This document shows, in pieces, positions 41,820 to 51,325 of a DNA stretch of 64,000 nucleotides. The stretch comes from Paenibacillus sp. JJ-100. GTDB lineage: Bacteria; Bacillota; Bacilli; Paenibacillales; Paenibacillaceae. The translations under genes were made by a program, and so were the position numbers. A model generated the notes under the pieces. It had not been told where the DNA came from, did no database searches, and was given only the letters and a program-made list of their open reading frames with translations. Every line of letters starts with the position of its first letter. Position 1 is the stretch's first letter. The stretch lies in contig NZ_CAOJCM010000011.1 in assembly GCF_948329825.1 (NCBI RefSeq), forward strand, positions 31,189-95,188. The letters run 5' to 3'.

Positions 41820-42254
41820 TTAACGGCAGTAACGATTAAATGCACTTGTCAGATCTGCCGCGATTTCCTCTGCAGAACGATCCTCCACTTGATGGCGCTC
41901 AATAAAGTGAACGAGTTCCCCGTCTTTCATCAATGCGATGGACGGTGAGGATGGTGGATACGGCGCAAAAAATTCACGTGCTTTTGCCGTTGCTTCCTTA
42001 TCTTGACCAGCAAATACCGTGTAGAGGTGATCCGGTGTAATATCGTTCTGAAGTGCTTGGGCAACTCCTGGACGACACTGCCCTGCTGCACATCCGCATA
42101 CAGAGTTAATTACGACCAGTGCTGTTCCCTTAGCATCCGGCAGGCTCGCTTCAACCTCTTCCGGTGTACGCAGCTCCTGGATCCCCAGACGAGTCAGCTC
42201 ATCCCGCATCGGCTGAACCATATCTTTCATGTATTGATCAAATGACATCGACAT
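41820..42254 (-). CDS. brxB: Bacilliredoxin, BrxA/BrxB family
   Basis: 144 aa thioredoxin-fold protein that removes bacillithiol from oxidised proteins. The active site CGC is at Cys53-Cys55 in NSVCGCAAGQCRPG, with a third Cys at 60. The N-terminus (FDQYMKDMVQPMRDELTRLG) and SPSIALMKDGELVHFIERHQVE match the YphP/YqiW family. AAGGAGTG precedes ATG 42254. BrxA and BrxB are close paralogues; the symbol is only a best guess. Confidence 0.9.
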   Translation of the reverse strand: MSMSFDQYMKDMVQPMRDELTRLGIQELRTPEEVEASLPDAKGTALVVINSVCGCAAGQCRPGVAQALQNDITPDHLYTVFAGQDKEATAKAREFFAPYPPSSPSIALMKDGELVHFIERHQVEDRSAEEIAADLTSAFNRYCR

Positions 42255-42474
42255 TCAGTTTCACTCCTTATAATGGTTGTTCTATAATCTCTTAGAGAAG
42301 TTAGAGGACAATAGTATACACAGATGCATGAGCCCATATCAATCCAACGGGAGTCACGCTGTGCTATTCTTATTATACATCCCCATGCAATGAAAGCAAG
42401 GTTCAGACAAGACCTGCGGAACAGCTTTCCCTCTGTATATTATGGCTTGGGAGCTGGCAAAATATGCTGCCATT

Positions 42475-44169
42475 CTATAGCTGAAAGGCAACTTTAAACG
42501 TCGTTCCCTGCCCTTCTTCCGATTCAACAGTAATGGTGCCGTTATGCCGTTCAACAATGCTTAGACACATCGATAACCCCAGTCCTGTGCCTTTTGCTTT
42601 GGTCGTATAGAAAGGTTCAAACAACTTCTCCTGCTTCACTGCCGGAATGCCAGGCCCCGTGTCGTGCACACACAGCTCCACTTTGTCTTCCACTATTCTA
42701 GTTTCCAAGGTCAGAACCCCTTTTTCGTTCATAGCCTCCATACCGTTACGTGCAAGATTGAGTACGACCTGTTTAATTTCTTTTGGATTCAGCTGCAACT
42801 TCGGCACATTATGGGCCAGCATAAGCTCAATGCTCTGTCCACGAAGGTTGGCATCTGCCCAGAGCAGCGGACTGAGTTCATGAATGATATCATGCAGTTG
42901 TGATTCTTCTTTCTCCGCAATACGGTTTTGAGCCAGAGACAGAAAATCATTGATAATGCTGTTTGCCCTGTCCAACTCTTCCATCACGATGCGATAATAA
43001 TGATCCATGGACTCTGGGCTCTTCTCTTGCATCAATTGAAGGAAACCTCGCACCACAGCCATCGGATTACGTACTTCATGCGTAATGCTAGCGGCCATCT
43101 GCCCGACTAGGCTGAGACGATCCACGTTGTCTAATTCATTCCGCAGCATCTCAAGCTCGGTGATGTCCTGAATGATAATCATCGCTCCTGTGACTTCCTC
43201 TGGCGTATTAATACCATTAGCATAGATTGGCACCGTTCGGGACACAAATACATGTGATCCATATCGCATCGTGAGCACATTCACTTCACCATGTACAACA
43301 GCTTGCTGAATACTGTGTTCTATTTTATCCGCCTGTTCCTGCTCTACAAATCTGCTAGCATGTTGACCAATCAGGTTTTGTGATGAGATACAAGGGAGCT
43401 GCTCTTTTGCCGTTTGATTCATCATCTCATTGACAAACAACACTTTGCCATCGACATCCACCGTAGCTATAGCAAGTGGTACCGCATTCAAAATTTGATG
43501 CAATCTTTCTTTTTCTATCGTGTAATGATGCTGCGCTTCAGAGAAATGCTGCACCATGCCGCGATAATGCTTCATTTGTTCCATCCATAGCTGGCTCATG
43601 CTTCCTGCAGCCAGAGCACCTGCCACATAACCGAGCGCCGACAGAATAAGGTACACGTTAGAATAAGACGTGTCCGGATAGATCGAGACCACCCATAACA
43701 GACTTGAGACAGCTAGTTCAGCGGTGATTAGCGCGATGACGAGCCTCATTTTGCGGGATGATGTATTATGCTTGAATCGTTTGGCAGACAACCATACAAT
43801 AGGATAGAGAAGAATACCCGTATGAAGAAGAAATCCGTATAGATCATAGGGATGGGCTAAGAGAAAATAGAAGAGAATATGTAGAATAGACAAGGCAGCG
43901 CCTTTAAGGGCCTTACAATATAGAATGGCAAGGGTAACCGGGATAATGCTCATAGAAATTGGAACGGTCTCGGAACCTACAGATAATGCAAAAAGCAAAC
44001 AGAGTAGCATACTGAACAAACTTGTTGCGGCAAAGCTAACGTTCACCCGATTTGCATGATCCATTTGTAATACTTGTTGTTTGGAGAGACCTAAGTAAAA
44101 TAAGGGAATTAGAAATACTGCCGATCCTGCCAGCAGTACTTGTAAAAGAATGTCCTTTAACGCAATCAC
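42475..44169 (-). CDS. Orphan membrane histidine kinase, KinB-like
   Basis: About 564 aa. Six hydrophobic helices (about residues 5-30, 45-68, 72-88, 92-106, 115-130, 142-195) form the sensor, followed by a PAS domain (about 220-345, ending IIIQDITELE) and a kinase core with GQMAASITHEVRNPM (His364), the N box VVLNLARNGMEAM and GTGLGLSMCLSIV. This is the arrangement of sporulation kinases such as KinB that feed the Spo0 phosphorelay (family knowledge). There is no adjacent response regulator. Start GTG 44169 after AGGAGGAG; an upstream ATG at 44196 lacks a site. Confidence 0.88.
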   Translation of the reverse strand: MIALKDILLQVLLAGSAVFLIPLFYLGLSKQQVLQMDHANRVNVSFAATSLFSMLLCLLFALSVGSETVPISMSIIPVTLAILYCKALKGAALSILHILFYFLLAHPYDLYGFLLHTGILLYPIVWLSAKRFKHNTSSRKMRLVIALITAELAVSSLLWVVSIYPDTSYSNVYLILSALGYVAGALAAGSMSQLWMEQMKHYRGMVQHFSEAQHHYTIEKERLHQILNAVPLAIATVDVDGKVLFVNEMMNQTAKEQLPCISSQNLIGQHASRFVEQEQADKIEHSIQQAVVHGEVNVLTMRYGSHVFVSRTVPIYANGINTPEEVTGAMIIIQDITELEMLRNELDNVDRLSLVGQMAASITHEVRNPMAVVRGFLQLMQEKSPESMDHYYRIVMEELDRANSIINDFLSLAQNRIAEKEESQLHDIIHELSPLLWADANLRGQSIELMLAHNVPKLQLNPKEIKQVVLNLARNGMEAMNEKGVLTLETRIVEDKVELCVHDTGPGIPAVKQEKLFEPFYTTKAKGTGLGLSMCLSIVERHNGTITVESEEGQGTTFKVAFQL

Positions 44170-44364
44170 AACGTCATCTCCTCCTCTGCCCTGCACATTC
44201 CCTCATTTAATTCTGATTAAAACATAGGCGACAGTATATTACAATATATCGCTTAAGGCTGCAAAATAGAACATCATATAACACTGCGATTTTCAGAGAT
44301 ATGGCAGAGATAGACATTGTCTATACAAACAGACAAAATCAATCAAAAAAGAAGGTAATCACGA

Positions 44365-45633
44365 ATGTATGACGTTATCGTAATAGGTGGCGGGTCTGCA
44401 GGTCTGATGGCTTGTGTAGCCGCTGCCGAGCATGGAGCTTCCGTGTTGCTGTTGGATAAAGGAGATCAACTGGGGCGTAAGTTGGGCATATCCGGCGGAG
44501 GACGCTGCAATGTAACGAACGCCAAAGAAACCGATGAGCTGATTCGCCATATTCCGGGCAATGGGCGTTTCTTATACAGCTCGTTTCAAAATCTGGACAA
44601 CCAGGGTATCATGCGTTTTTTTGAGAATTTGGGTATCGCCTTGAAAGAAGAAGATAATGGCAGAATGTTTCCTGTCACGGACAAAGCCAAAACAGTTGTT
44701 GATGCGCTGGTAGGTAAAATTGTTTCCCTTGGCGTGGAGATTCGTACCAAAGAACCCGTCAAGGAGCTTGTTCAGAACGGTCAGCATGTACAAGGAGTAA
44801 AGCTGGCATCTGGCCAAGTCATTCATAGCCGCTCCGTCATTATTGCAACGGGTGGCAAATCTGTACCGCAAACCGGGTCAACGGGTGACGGATACCCTTG
44901 GGCGGAGGCAGCGGGTCATACGATCACAGAGTTATATCCAACCGAGGTGCCGATTGTATCTGGGGAGAGCTGGATTCAGTCCAGAGAACTTCAGGGCTTA
45001 TCTCTGCGTGACGTCGCTCTGTCTGTGCTCGATGCCAAAAACAAAACCGTCATCTCCCATCGTGGAGACATGATTTTTACTCATTTTGGCGTATCGGGCC
45101 CTGTTGCGCTTCGATGCAGTCAGTTTATTCGCAAGGTTCAGATGAAATCAGGGAATACACAGGTAACCATGAGTATCGACCTCTTCCCTGACCTTTCCCC
45201 TGCTGCGCTGGAAGCACAGGTGAAGCAAGGACTGGAGCAAGAGTCGCGCAAGGCAGTCAAAAACATTTTGAAAACATGGGTGCCTGAGCGTCTGATCCCT
45301 CTGTTAATGAAACGTGCGGAGATTGGTGACGATCTCACATTCCACCATTTTCCCAAAGGCATGTTAAGCCATCTGTGCGGACTCATGAAGGCATTCACCT
45401 TTCGCGCTGATGGCACAAGATCGCTCAAAGAAGCCTTTGTTACCGGTGGTGGGGTTCACTTAAAGGAGATATACCCTAAAACGATGGAATCCAAGCTACT
45501 GCCTGGACTTTTCTTTTGCGGGGAGGTACTGGATATTCACGGCTACACCGGTGGTTATAATATCACAGCTGCGTTCTCGACAGGTTATACTGCTGGTATG
45601 CATGCCGCAGAGTACAGACATGCTCATGCATAG
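44365..45633 (+). CDS. HI0933-family flavoprotein (NAD(P)/FAD-dependent oxidoreductase)
   Basis: 422 aa. Starts with the dinucleotide-binding motif MYDVIVIGGGSAGLMACVAA and ends with GEVLDIHGYTGGYNITAAFSTG, both standard in the HI0933/BaiN family of flavoproteins. Other blocks: GRKLGISGGGRCNVTNA, MIFTHFGVSGPVAL, and GGGVHLKEIYPKTMESK. In gut bacteria BaiN has a proposed bile-acid role, but the general substrate is unknown. AGAAGG precedes ATG 44365. It diverges from the KinB-like kinase gene. Confidence 0.92.
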   Translation: MYDVIVIGGGSAGLMACVAAAEHGASVLLLDKGDQLGRKLGISGGGRCNVTNAKETDELIRHIPGNGRFLYSSFQNLDNQGIMRFFENLGIALKEEDNGRMFPVTDKAKTVVDALVGKIVSLGVEIRTKEPVKELVQNGQHVQGVKLASGQVIHSRSVIIATGGKSVPQTGSTGDGYPWAEAAGHTITELYPTEVPIVSGESWIQSRELQGLSLRDVALSVLDAKNKTVISHRGDMIFTHFGVSGPVALRCSQFIRKVQMKSGNTQVTMSIDLFPDLSPAALEAQVKQGLEQESRKAVKNILKTWVPERLIPLLMKRAEIGDDLTFHHFPKGMLSHLCGLMKAFTFRADGTRSLKEAFVTGGGVHLKEIYPKTMESKLLPGLFFCGEVLDIHGYTGGYNITAAFSTGYTAGMHAAEYRHAHA

Positions 45634-45730
45634 CTACATCACTTGCTGATTTCCTGGTGCTAGTGAACCATTCATAAGTTCTTCTTGATGGGGATGGCAT
45701 GGACTCAGATCACGATTAATCTTGTATAAC

Positions 45731-45773
45731 AAAAGGCATCCCCTAAGTCATAGTCATGACTGGGATGCCTTTT
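45731..45773 (+). terminator. Bidirectional terminator
   Basis: Arms AAAAGGCATCCC (45731-45742) and GGGATGCCTTTT (45762-45773) with inner pairing GTCAT/ATGAC; A and T tracts on both sides serve the converging genes at 45633 and 45819. Confidence 0.85.
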
Positions 45774-45818
45774 ATTACTTCTTTTTTATAACTTCAAGTT
45801 CTGTACAAGCGCTCTCCC

Positions 45819-46217
45819 TCAAGCTTTGACACTGCCGGAGAATCCATCTGCCGAATCATCATAAACCGGGTCATCACTATAGTTGTGTTCGACTTGTTGG
45901 ACACCTTGGCCACTATTTACTACCTGGCTACCGCCATGTGTGTAGTCTTCATTCCAATCTTCGTTAACCAAGTGTGCAGGAATGGATATATTCTGGAATT
46001 GATCCAGTTCATCCACCGAGGAAGTAAATACCGCGCTCCCACCATGGGATTGCACAATCTCAACAGCCGATTGCGGGTCTTGGCGATCCGTTGGAATATA
46101 TAATTCAAGTGGCGCAGACTGATATGGCTTGTATCCAAGTTCCTCCAAGGTTTCTTTTGCTGCATGCAGTGCCGAAGGATCGGAGAAATGCACCTGAAGC
46201 TCACTGTTATCCATCAT
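45819..46217 (-). CDS. Hypothetical protein, 132 aa
   Basis: Not recognised. Two ATGs in a row (46217, 46214) follow AAGGAGGAG. The first half may be an alpha/beta fold resembling a general-stress YflT-like element (LHAAKETLEELGYKPYQ; SAVEIVQSHGGSAVFTSS); the second half is acidic, with many Asp, Asn, Gly and Tyr (NEDWNEDYTHGG), probably disordered. No membrane segment. The converging terminator follows. Confidence 0.72.
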   Translation of the reverse strand: MMDNSELQVHFSDPSALHAAKETLEELGYKPYQSAPLELYIPTDRQDPQSAVEIVQSHGGSAVFTSSVDELDQFQNISIPAHLVNEDWNEDYTHGGSQVVNSGQGVQQVEHNYSDDPVYDDSADGFSGSVKA

Positions 46218-46382
46218 GTCCTGCTCCTCCTTACTATAGATTTTCGTACATCCATCGTGATTTCCATGTTATCCACAATACGCATGTTCCTCACTTCACC
46301 TATCTTCTATAGCATGGGCAGTAAACATCACTGATATGCGCTTCCCCCAGTAAATTTCTTACAAGAGGAGTCATTCTCATCG

Positions 46383-47630
46383 TTATGTACGAGTCTGCCT
46401 GATCCAGCCTGTAACAGACACGACGGCATAACCAAACGCTGCAGTGCATACAGCAGTCAGACAACCAGCAAGCCACCCTAGCCAAGCGACCCCCATGGCG
46501 TACCCCATTAGTGAAACGACAGGAAGCAGCAGCATACGTACCATGATTAAGCCTGCTTTATACAGCGCATTCGAATCATAATTAACAAGCTGAACATACT
46601 CCGATGTAGCCATAGTATCCCAGGCACGATACAACATCACGGTGAGCATAATCACTAGTAAACCACACACGATGATGTTAACGGGGTATGGTGGCAAGGA
46701 GACTGCTGCGACAGACAGCCCGCCTAATTGTAAAATTAATTTCAGCGTTCCTGAATTACGAACAAACGCTTTGAAACCAATCTCTGCCGTCCGATTCGGA
46801 ATGGAACGTTTACGAAATAATTTGCGCGGTTTACGAAAAACGATCGAACGTGTCTTCGGAGCCTTAGGCTTGCTTACAGCCTGACTTAACATAAGTGCGG
46901 TCCATCTCAGCCTGGCTCGCAGATCTTCCCGTACATCCCCCTCAAACGTGCCCTTCATCCGCAATCTCATCTGGATCAGTGTAATGAGCAGCAGCAGAAC
47001 AATCGTAATGCTGAACATCATCTTCCATGTCTCTCCAAGCATCCACACAGATGTACGAACCGTCATCCACCCCATAACAATCACGAGCGTAGTCATAGAG
47101 AGCCAGCGCCGCCATCCTGTATGTCGGACTTTGATCATATGTATAGCTATTACTTGAAGTGATGCTGCAATTCCCAACCAGATGCTCACCAGAATAATCT
47201 GAAATAAAGTTATCTCGTACACACGAACAAGCAGCGGCGATAACAGCGCAATAATAAGCATCATTTTTCCCAGTTGTAACATCGTGACCCTGAGAAGCCC
47301 TCGCACCATTAGCGTTCGCATCCATAAGATTCTGGACTTCAGGAACAACACATCTGCTTGCTCGATAAAAAGAACCGTTCCCCCCGTGAGAATGATCAAT
47401 TCAACCATTCCCATGAGTATAGGTAGAGGTAAGCCGATTGCCCATGCAGGCATCGCCTTGGTCCACAAACTGGCGTACCAGCCGATTAGATACAACAGAC
47501 CTGGAACCAGCAGATATAGCCAGACCGTCCAGTCCGCCACAAGCTTGACATTACGCCACTGTTCCCGAAGATGTTCCCTTTGTCTTCTCTGATATAGAAG
47601 GTGAGGAGTATAACGTTTGGGCTCCATCAT
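46383..47630 (-). CDS. ecsB: ABC transporter permease EcsB
   Basis: 415 aa integral membrane protein with about eight to ten hydrophobic helices, including GTVLFIEQADVLFLKSRIL and the positive loop RSIVFRKPRKLFRKRSIPNRTAEIGFKAFVRN near its middle. Length and helix pattern match EcsB of Bacillus, the membrane partner of EcsA. It begins 13 bases after the ecsA stop. EcsAB affects secretion and intramembrane proteolysis (RasP) in B. subtilis (established). Confidence 0.88.
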   Translation of the reverse strand: MMEPKRYTPHLLYQRRQREHLREQWRNVKLVADWTVWLYLLVPGLLYLIGWYASLWTKAMPAWAIGLPLPILMGMVELIILTGGTVLFIEQADVLFLKSRILWMRTLMVRGLLRVTMLQLGKMMLIIALLSPLLVRVYEITLFQIILVSIWLGIAASLQVIAIHMIKVRHTGWRRWLSMTTLVIVMGWMTVRTSVWMLGETWKMMFSITIVLLLLITLIQMRLRMKGTFEGDVREDLRARLRWTALMLSQAVSKPKAPKTRSIVFRKPRKLFRKRSIPNRTAEIGFKAFVRNSGTLKLILQLGGLSVAAVSLPPYPVNIIVCGLLVIMLTVMLYRAWDTMATSEYVQLVNYDSNALYKAGLIMVRMLLLPVVSLMGYAMGVAWLGWLAGCLTAVCTAAFGYAVVSVTGWIRQTRT

Positions 47631-47643
47631 CAGTCTCCTTTCT

Positions 47644-48387
47644 TCAATCGGATGTCAGCGTATCAAAACAGTCGAATAGAGACGCTTCCGGCATTGCCGC
47701 AGCAGCACGAATTTCATCCAACGTTCCTTCCGCAGCCGATTGCCCCGAAGCGATCAGAATAAAGCGATCACAGATCCGTTCAGCCGTATCCAGTACATGT
47801 GTAGACATTAACACCCCCGCCCCGCGGCGGCGCTCATCCTCAAGCAATTTTAGAAAATCCTTCGTTGCGCGTGGATCCAAGCCGATAAACGGCTCGTCTA
47901 CAATGTAGATATCCGGTGAGGAAAGAAATCCGATCATCAGCATCATTTTCTGACGCATGCCCTTCGAGAAACTCTCTGGGAGATCATTACGGACATGATT
48001 CATGCCAAAACGGATTAATAATTCCTCTGCTCTTGCCACAAAGGTCTGCTCTTCGATCTCGTAGGCTGCGGCAGCCAGATCGAGATGCTCCCACAAAGTC
48101 ATGTATTCGTAAAAGACAGGCTGTTCGGGAATATACGCGTAACGCCCCTCTCCCCCAATGGTTACATCATAATCGGCATGCTCCAGGAGACCGAGCAATG
48201 TCTTAATCGTTGTACTTTTCCCTGCACCATTGGGACCGATAATACCGACCAGTTCTCCCGGTGCAACGTGCATCCGAATGTTCTGGATCGTAGGCTTCCC
48301 TGGTGCGTAGCCCGCTTCGCGGATATGTACGTTCAGAATCGAATGGGCTGGAACGGTTTCTTTCGGCGATGTGTACTCCATGGCCAT
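47644..48387 (-). CDS. ecsA: ABC transporter ATP-binding protein EcsA
   Basis: 247 aa ATPase. Walker A GIIGPNGAGKSTTIK (around residue 53), Q-loop YIPEQPVFYEYMT, signature PESFSKGMRQKM, Walker B DIYIVDEPFIGLDP, and His switch MSTHVLDTAE. First gene of a two-gene operon with ecsB, with 13 bases between. Together they form an exporter complex needed for normal secretion, sporulation and competence in Bacillus. ATG 48387 follows GGAGG. Confidence 0.93.
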   Translation of the reverse strand: MAMEYTSPKETVPAHSILNVHIREAGYAPGKPTIQNIRMHVAPGELVGIIGPNGAGKSTTIKTLLGLLEHADYDVTIGGEGRYAYIPEQPVFYEYMTLWEHLDLAAAAYEIEEQTFVARAEELLIRFGMNHVRNDLPESFSKGMRQKMMLMIGFLSSPDIYIVDEPFIGLDPRATKDFLKLLEDERRRGAGVLMSTHVLDTAERICDRFILIASGQSAAEGTLDEIRAAAAMPEASLFDCFDTLTSD

Positions 48388-48675
48388 GGATAAACCCTCC
48401 TGTTCTTATCCGTTTTACGTGATGAACTATTCATATTGTAAATGAGTTTTGTACCTTCTGTTTGATCAATAAAGCAAATACGTGTGGTCATCATGGAACG
48501 TTACATCCTGACACTCCTTGATGGGCTACTCAAACTTCTGCTAAATCTTGACGACTGCTCAAATTTTAAATGCTAAAAATGCAAATCTTGTGACATATCG
48601 CATGTTTTTCAGCCAAATTGAGGGCTACAATGAACATATGACGATCTAAATAAACCATTGAAAGGCGGGATCAGC

Positions 48676-49137
48676 ATGCTGGAATTACAAGAATTCGGTA
48701 CCGAACGTTCACTTCATCTGTACCGCACCTTAGCCCATACGTTCAAAAGCGTGAATGAACACGCTGTATCTGGAAGCAAAGTACATGGATTTAACCCGAC
48801 AGCCTATGGAGTGCTTGAAGTGTTATATATGAAAGGAGCACAACCGATTCAGCAGGTAGGGGCTCAATTGCTGCTCCAGAGCGGCAACGTTACCTATGTG
48901 ATTGACAAGCTGGAGCAAAAGGGGCTACTGTGCCGCAAACATTGTCCACAGGACCGACGCATCATTTTTATCGAACTGACGGAAGAAGGCCGGCGCACCA
49001 TGGATGAGATTTATCCGGGATACGCGGTCAAGATTGATCGAGCGGTCAGCGGTCTGAGCGAAGAGGATAAGGAACTGCTCTCTGAACTGCTGGGCAAACT
49101 GGCGCATGGGGCCGAAAGTTTGTCAGCGAGCAACTAG
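48676..49137 (+). CDS. MarR family transcriptional regulator
   Basis: 153 aa from ATG 48676 (AAAGGCGGG upstream); a TTG at 48658 would include the ribosome site. Winged helix: GVLEVLYMKGAQPIQQVGAQLLLQSGNVTYVIDKLEQKGLL, with DRR in the wing (CPQDRRIIFIELTEEG). The OhrR/YusO-like start HGFNPTAYGVLEVLY suggests the MhqR/YusO-type subgroup, some of which sense electrophiles or quinones through Cys. Cys105 or 108 here (LCRKHC) may be sensors. Its target is not obvious; a MFS exporter lies 1 kb away on the other strand. Confidence 0.9.
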   Translation: MLELQEFGTERSLHLYRTLAHTFKSVNEHAVSGSKVHGFNPTAYGVLEVLYMKGAQPIQQVGAQLLLQSGNVTYVIDKLEQKGLLCRKHCPQDRRIIFIELTEEGRRTMDEIYPGYAVKIDRAVSGLSEEDKELLSELLGKLAHGAESLSASN

Positions 49138-49217
49138 AGTTCGCACGAATACCGCATACAGGATAGGAAACAACTTGGTATACGATGAACAACATAGAAG
49201 ACCCTAGAAAAATAAAG

Positions 49218-49250
49218 ACCGGATGGACCAACCAAGGTTCATCCGGTTTT
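49218..49250 (+). terminator. Rho-independent terminator after marR-like gene
   Basis: Arms ACCGGATGGACC (49218-49229) and GGTTCATCCGGT (49236-49247) with a T tract. The stop codon of the converging gene at 49239 lies inside the stem. Confidence 0.8.
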
Positions 49251-49742
49251 GCTTTGAGTTTTGGTGTGAGTTATGTTTTTCAGCCATCTAGCCCCAGCCC
49301 ACAGAGCAAATTGCCAGCATGCGAAGATTACAGTGATGATAGACATATGCCGGATTGCACCCATGTATAAAAACGTATCACCCCGATACACAAAAACAGA
49401 GAACAACATACCGCTTAATCCCGCTAATAGGACATAACCAGCCACTACGGATACAACTGGGTGGATTCCTCCTATGAATCGTTGTGCTAGAGAAATAGAT
49501 ATCGCATCTGTCAGAATGGACAAAGGTATCGTCAGAAAAACAACGATAGCCAGATGGATCAGCAGGATAATGAGAAAGGAATACCACAGCGGATAGTAGT
49601 ATGTGTTCTCCAGTCGCTCGGCAGCAGGTACGTATTCAATAAAAACGGTGATGACCGATAATGAAATACAGGCTAACAGTGCCGCCATGATTCTAAGAAG
49701 TAAGGATTTAGGTCGCAAGGAAACCCTCTTTGGTTTGCTCAA
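49239..49742 (-). CDS. Small membrane protein of unknown function
   Basis: 167 aa with four predicted transmembrane helices (about residues 16-36, 52-75, 92-118, 130-152) and basic ends. Not recognised. It begins 41 bases downstream of the MFS exporter gene on the same strand, so it is probably cotranscribed with it and may be a helper of unknown kind. Confidence 0.72.
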   Translation of the reverse strand: MSKPKRVSLRPKSLLLRIMAALLACISLSVITVFIEYVPAAERLENTYYYPLWYSFLIILLIHLAIVVFLTIPLSILTDAISISLAQRFIGGIHPVVSVVAGYVLLAGLSGMLFSVFVYRGDTFLYMGAIRHMSIITVIFACWQFALWAGARWLKNITHTKTQSKTG

Positions 49743-49783
49743 TTCGTTCGCCCTCCTTTTTCCAGTTCAGCCTTACCGATTGA

Positions 49784-51310
49784 TTACTTTTGCATGGCTT
49801 CAACTTGCGGGGGTGCATCTGCATCCTCTGGAACAATTAATCGCTTACGCAGAGCCAGTGTCGTGACCCACGCAACGATAGCAATTACAAACATGATGAC
49901 GAACAGAGAGTGCAGACTGCCCTCCAGAACACTGCGCAGTAGCGCCCACTTCTCATCGGATAACGTTGCATTCGTATGCGGTGCCAGCAGTTCGTTCAGA
50001 TCATTCTCTGAGATGCCTTCCGCGGCTAGATTCTGTTCATTCGACAGTGCTGAGATACGGAAGTTTAACCACGTTCCAAATACCGCCGCCCCGATCGTCT
50101 GTCCAAGTGTACGCATGAACGTGTGCAATGCCGTAGAGGAACCACGTTCTTTATACCCTACCGAAGACTGAGCAATAATGGTGAAAATGGTAAAGGCAAA
50201 CCCGAATCCTAGACCATATATAAAGGTCAGAATATATAGCACCACCTGCGGTGATGTTCCACCCACCAGGAAAAGTCCGCCCGAACCTACGGCAATCCCG
50301 GTAAGTCCGATTAAGGCGGTCAGCCTTGATCCAATCTTCAGCAGCAGGCGACCTGCCAACACGCTGCCGATCAGCCAGCCTACAGACATGGGCGCAAGTA
50401 GCAGCCCGGACTCCGTTGCATTCCCTCCTCGAACACCTTGCACCCATAGCGGCAGATAGCTGGTTAAGCCGATCATCAATGTGCTGGCCAGCAGGCCGGC
50501 GATGTTCGCTACCCGGATGTCCCGGATACGGAATAGATGAAGTGGAACCATCGGGGCCTGAGCTCTTTTTTCCACCACAAAAAACAAAATAATAAACAGG
50601 ACGGCAACTACACTCAGTCCCACAATCATTGGAGAATTCCAGGCATAATACTGCCCGCCCGCCGATAACACAAAGAGCAGAGCGGTAATACCGACAGTGA
50701 AGGTCAACGCCCCAACATAATCAATCTTGGCCGTACGAGGTGAGATATCTTCCTTCAAATAACGGAATACAAACCACATGGCGAGTAGACCAAACGGTAC
50801 GTTAAATCCAAAAATCCACTGCCAACCGAGGTTGTCCACAAAATAACCGCCGAGCAGCGGGCCAACGAGAGATGAAATGCCCCATACCGAGCTGATCCAG
50901 CCCTGGATCTTGCCACGCTCCTCAAGACGGTAAATGTCACCAATAATGGTGAAGGTAACCGGCACGACTGCTCCTGCTCCAATTCCTTGAATGGCACGAT
51001 AGATAATCAATTGTTCCATATTCTGCGCAAGACAGCATAGGAGTGATCCCGCCAAAAACAAGGCACAGCCAATAAGAAAAACGGGTTTGCGTCCATACAG
51101 ATCACTGATTTTGCCAAAAATCGGTGTGCTAACCGCCATCGTAAGCAGGTACGCCGTAAAAATCCAGCTCAGCAACTGCACACTTCCCAGTTCACCGACA
51201 ATCGTCGGACCGGCTGGACCAATGACCGTGCCTTCAATCGCAGACAGAAATGTTGCCAGCAACAAACCGGCCAGAATAAAACTGCGCTTCAAACCTTCTG
51301 ATCTATTCAC
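49784..51310 (-). CDS. DHA2-family MFS drug exporter (14 helices)
   Basis: 508 aa proton-driven exporter of the EmrB/QacA subfamily. Motif A GKISDLYGRKPVFL, motif C-like GISSLVGPLLGGYFVDNLGWQWIFGFNVPFG, and start LAGLLLATFLSAIEGTVIGPAGPTI are typical; about 14 helices are evident. The start is GTG 51310 after GAGAAGGG. It lies 15 bases downstream of a GNAT acetyltransferase and upstream of a small membrane protein. The drug or metabolite is unknown. Confidence 0.93.
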   Translation of the reverse strand: MNRSEGLKRSFILAGLLLATFLSAIEGTVIGPAGPTIVGELGSVQLLSWIFTAYLLTMAVSTPIFGKISDLYGRKPVFLIGCALFLAGSLLCCLAQNMEQLIIYRAIQGIGAGAVVPVTFTIIGDIYRLEERGKIQGWISSVWGISSLVGPLLGGYFVDNLGWQWIFGFNVPFGLLAMWFVFRYLKEDISPRTAKIDYVGALTFTVGITALLFVLSAGGQYYAWNSPMIVGLSVVAVLFIILFFVVEKRAQAPMVPLHLFRIRDIRVANIAGLLASTLMIGLTSYLPLWVQGVRGGNATESGLLLAPMSVGWLIGSVLAGRLLLKIGSRLTALIGLTGIAVGSGGLFLVGGTSPQVVLYILTFIYGLGFGFAFTIFTIIAQSSVGYKERGSSTALHTFMRTLGQTIGAAVFGTWLNFRISALSNEQNLAAEGISENDLNELLAPHTNATLSDEKWALLRSVLEGSLHSLFVIMFVIAIVAWVTTLALRKRLIVPEDADAPPQVEAMQK

Positions 51311-51325
51311 AGGAAACCCTTCTCT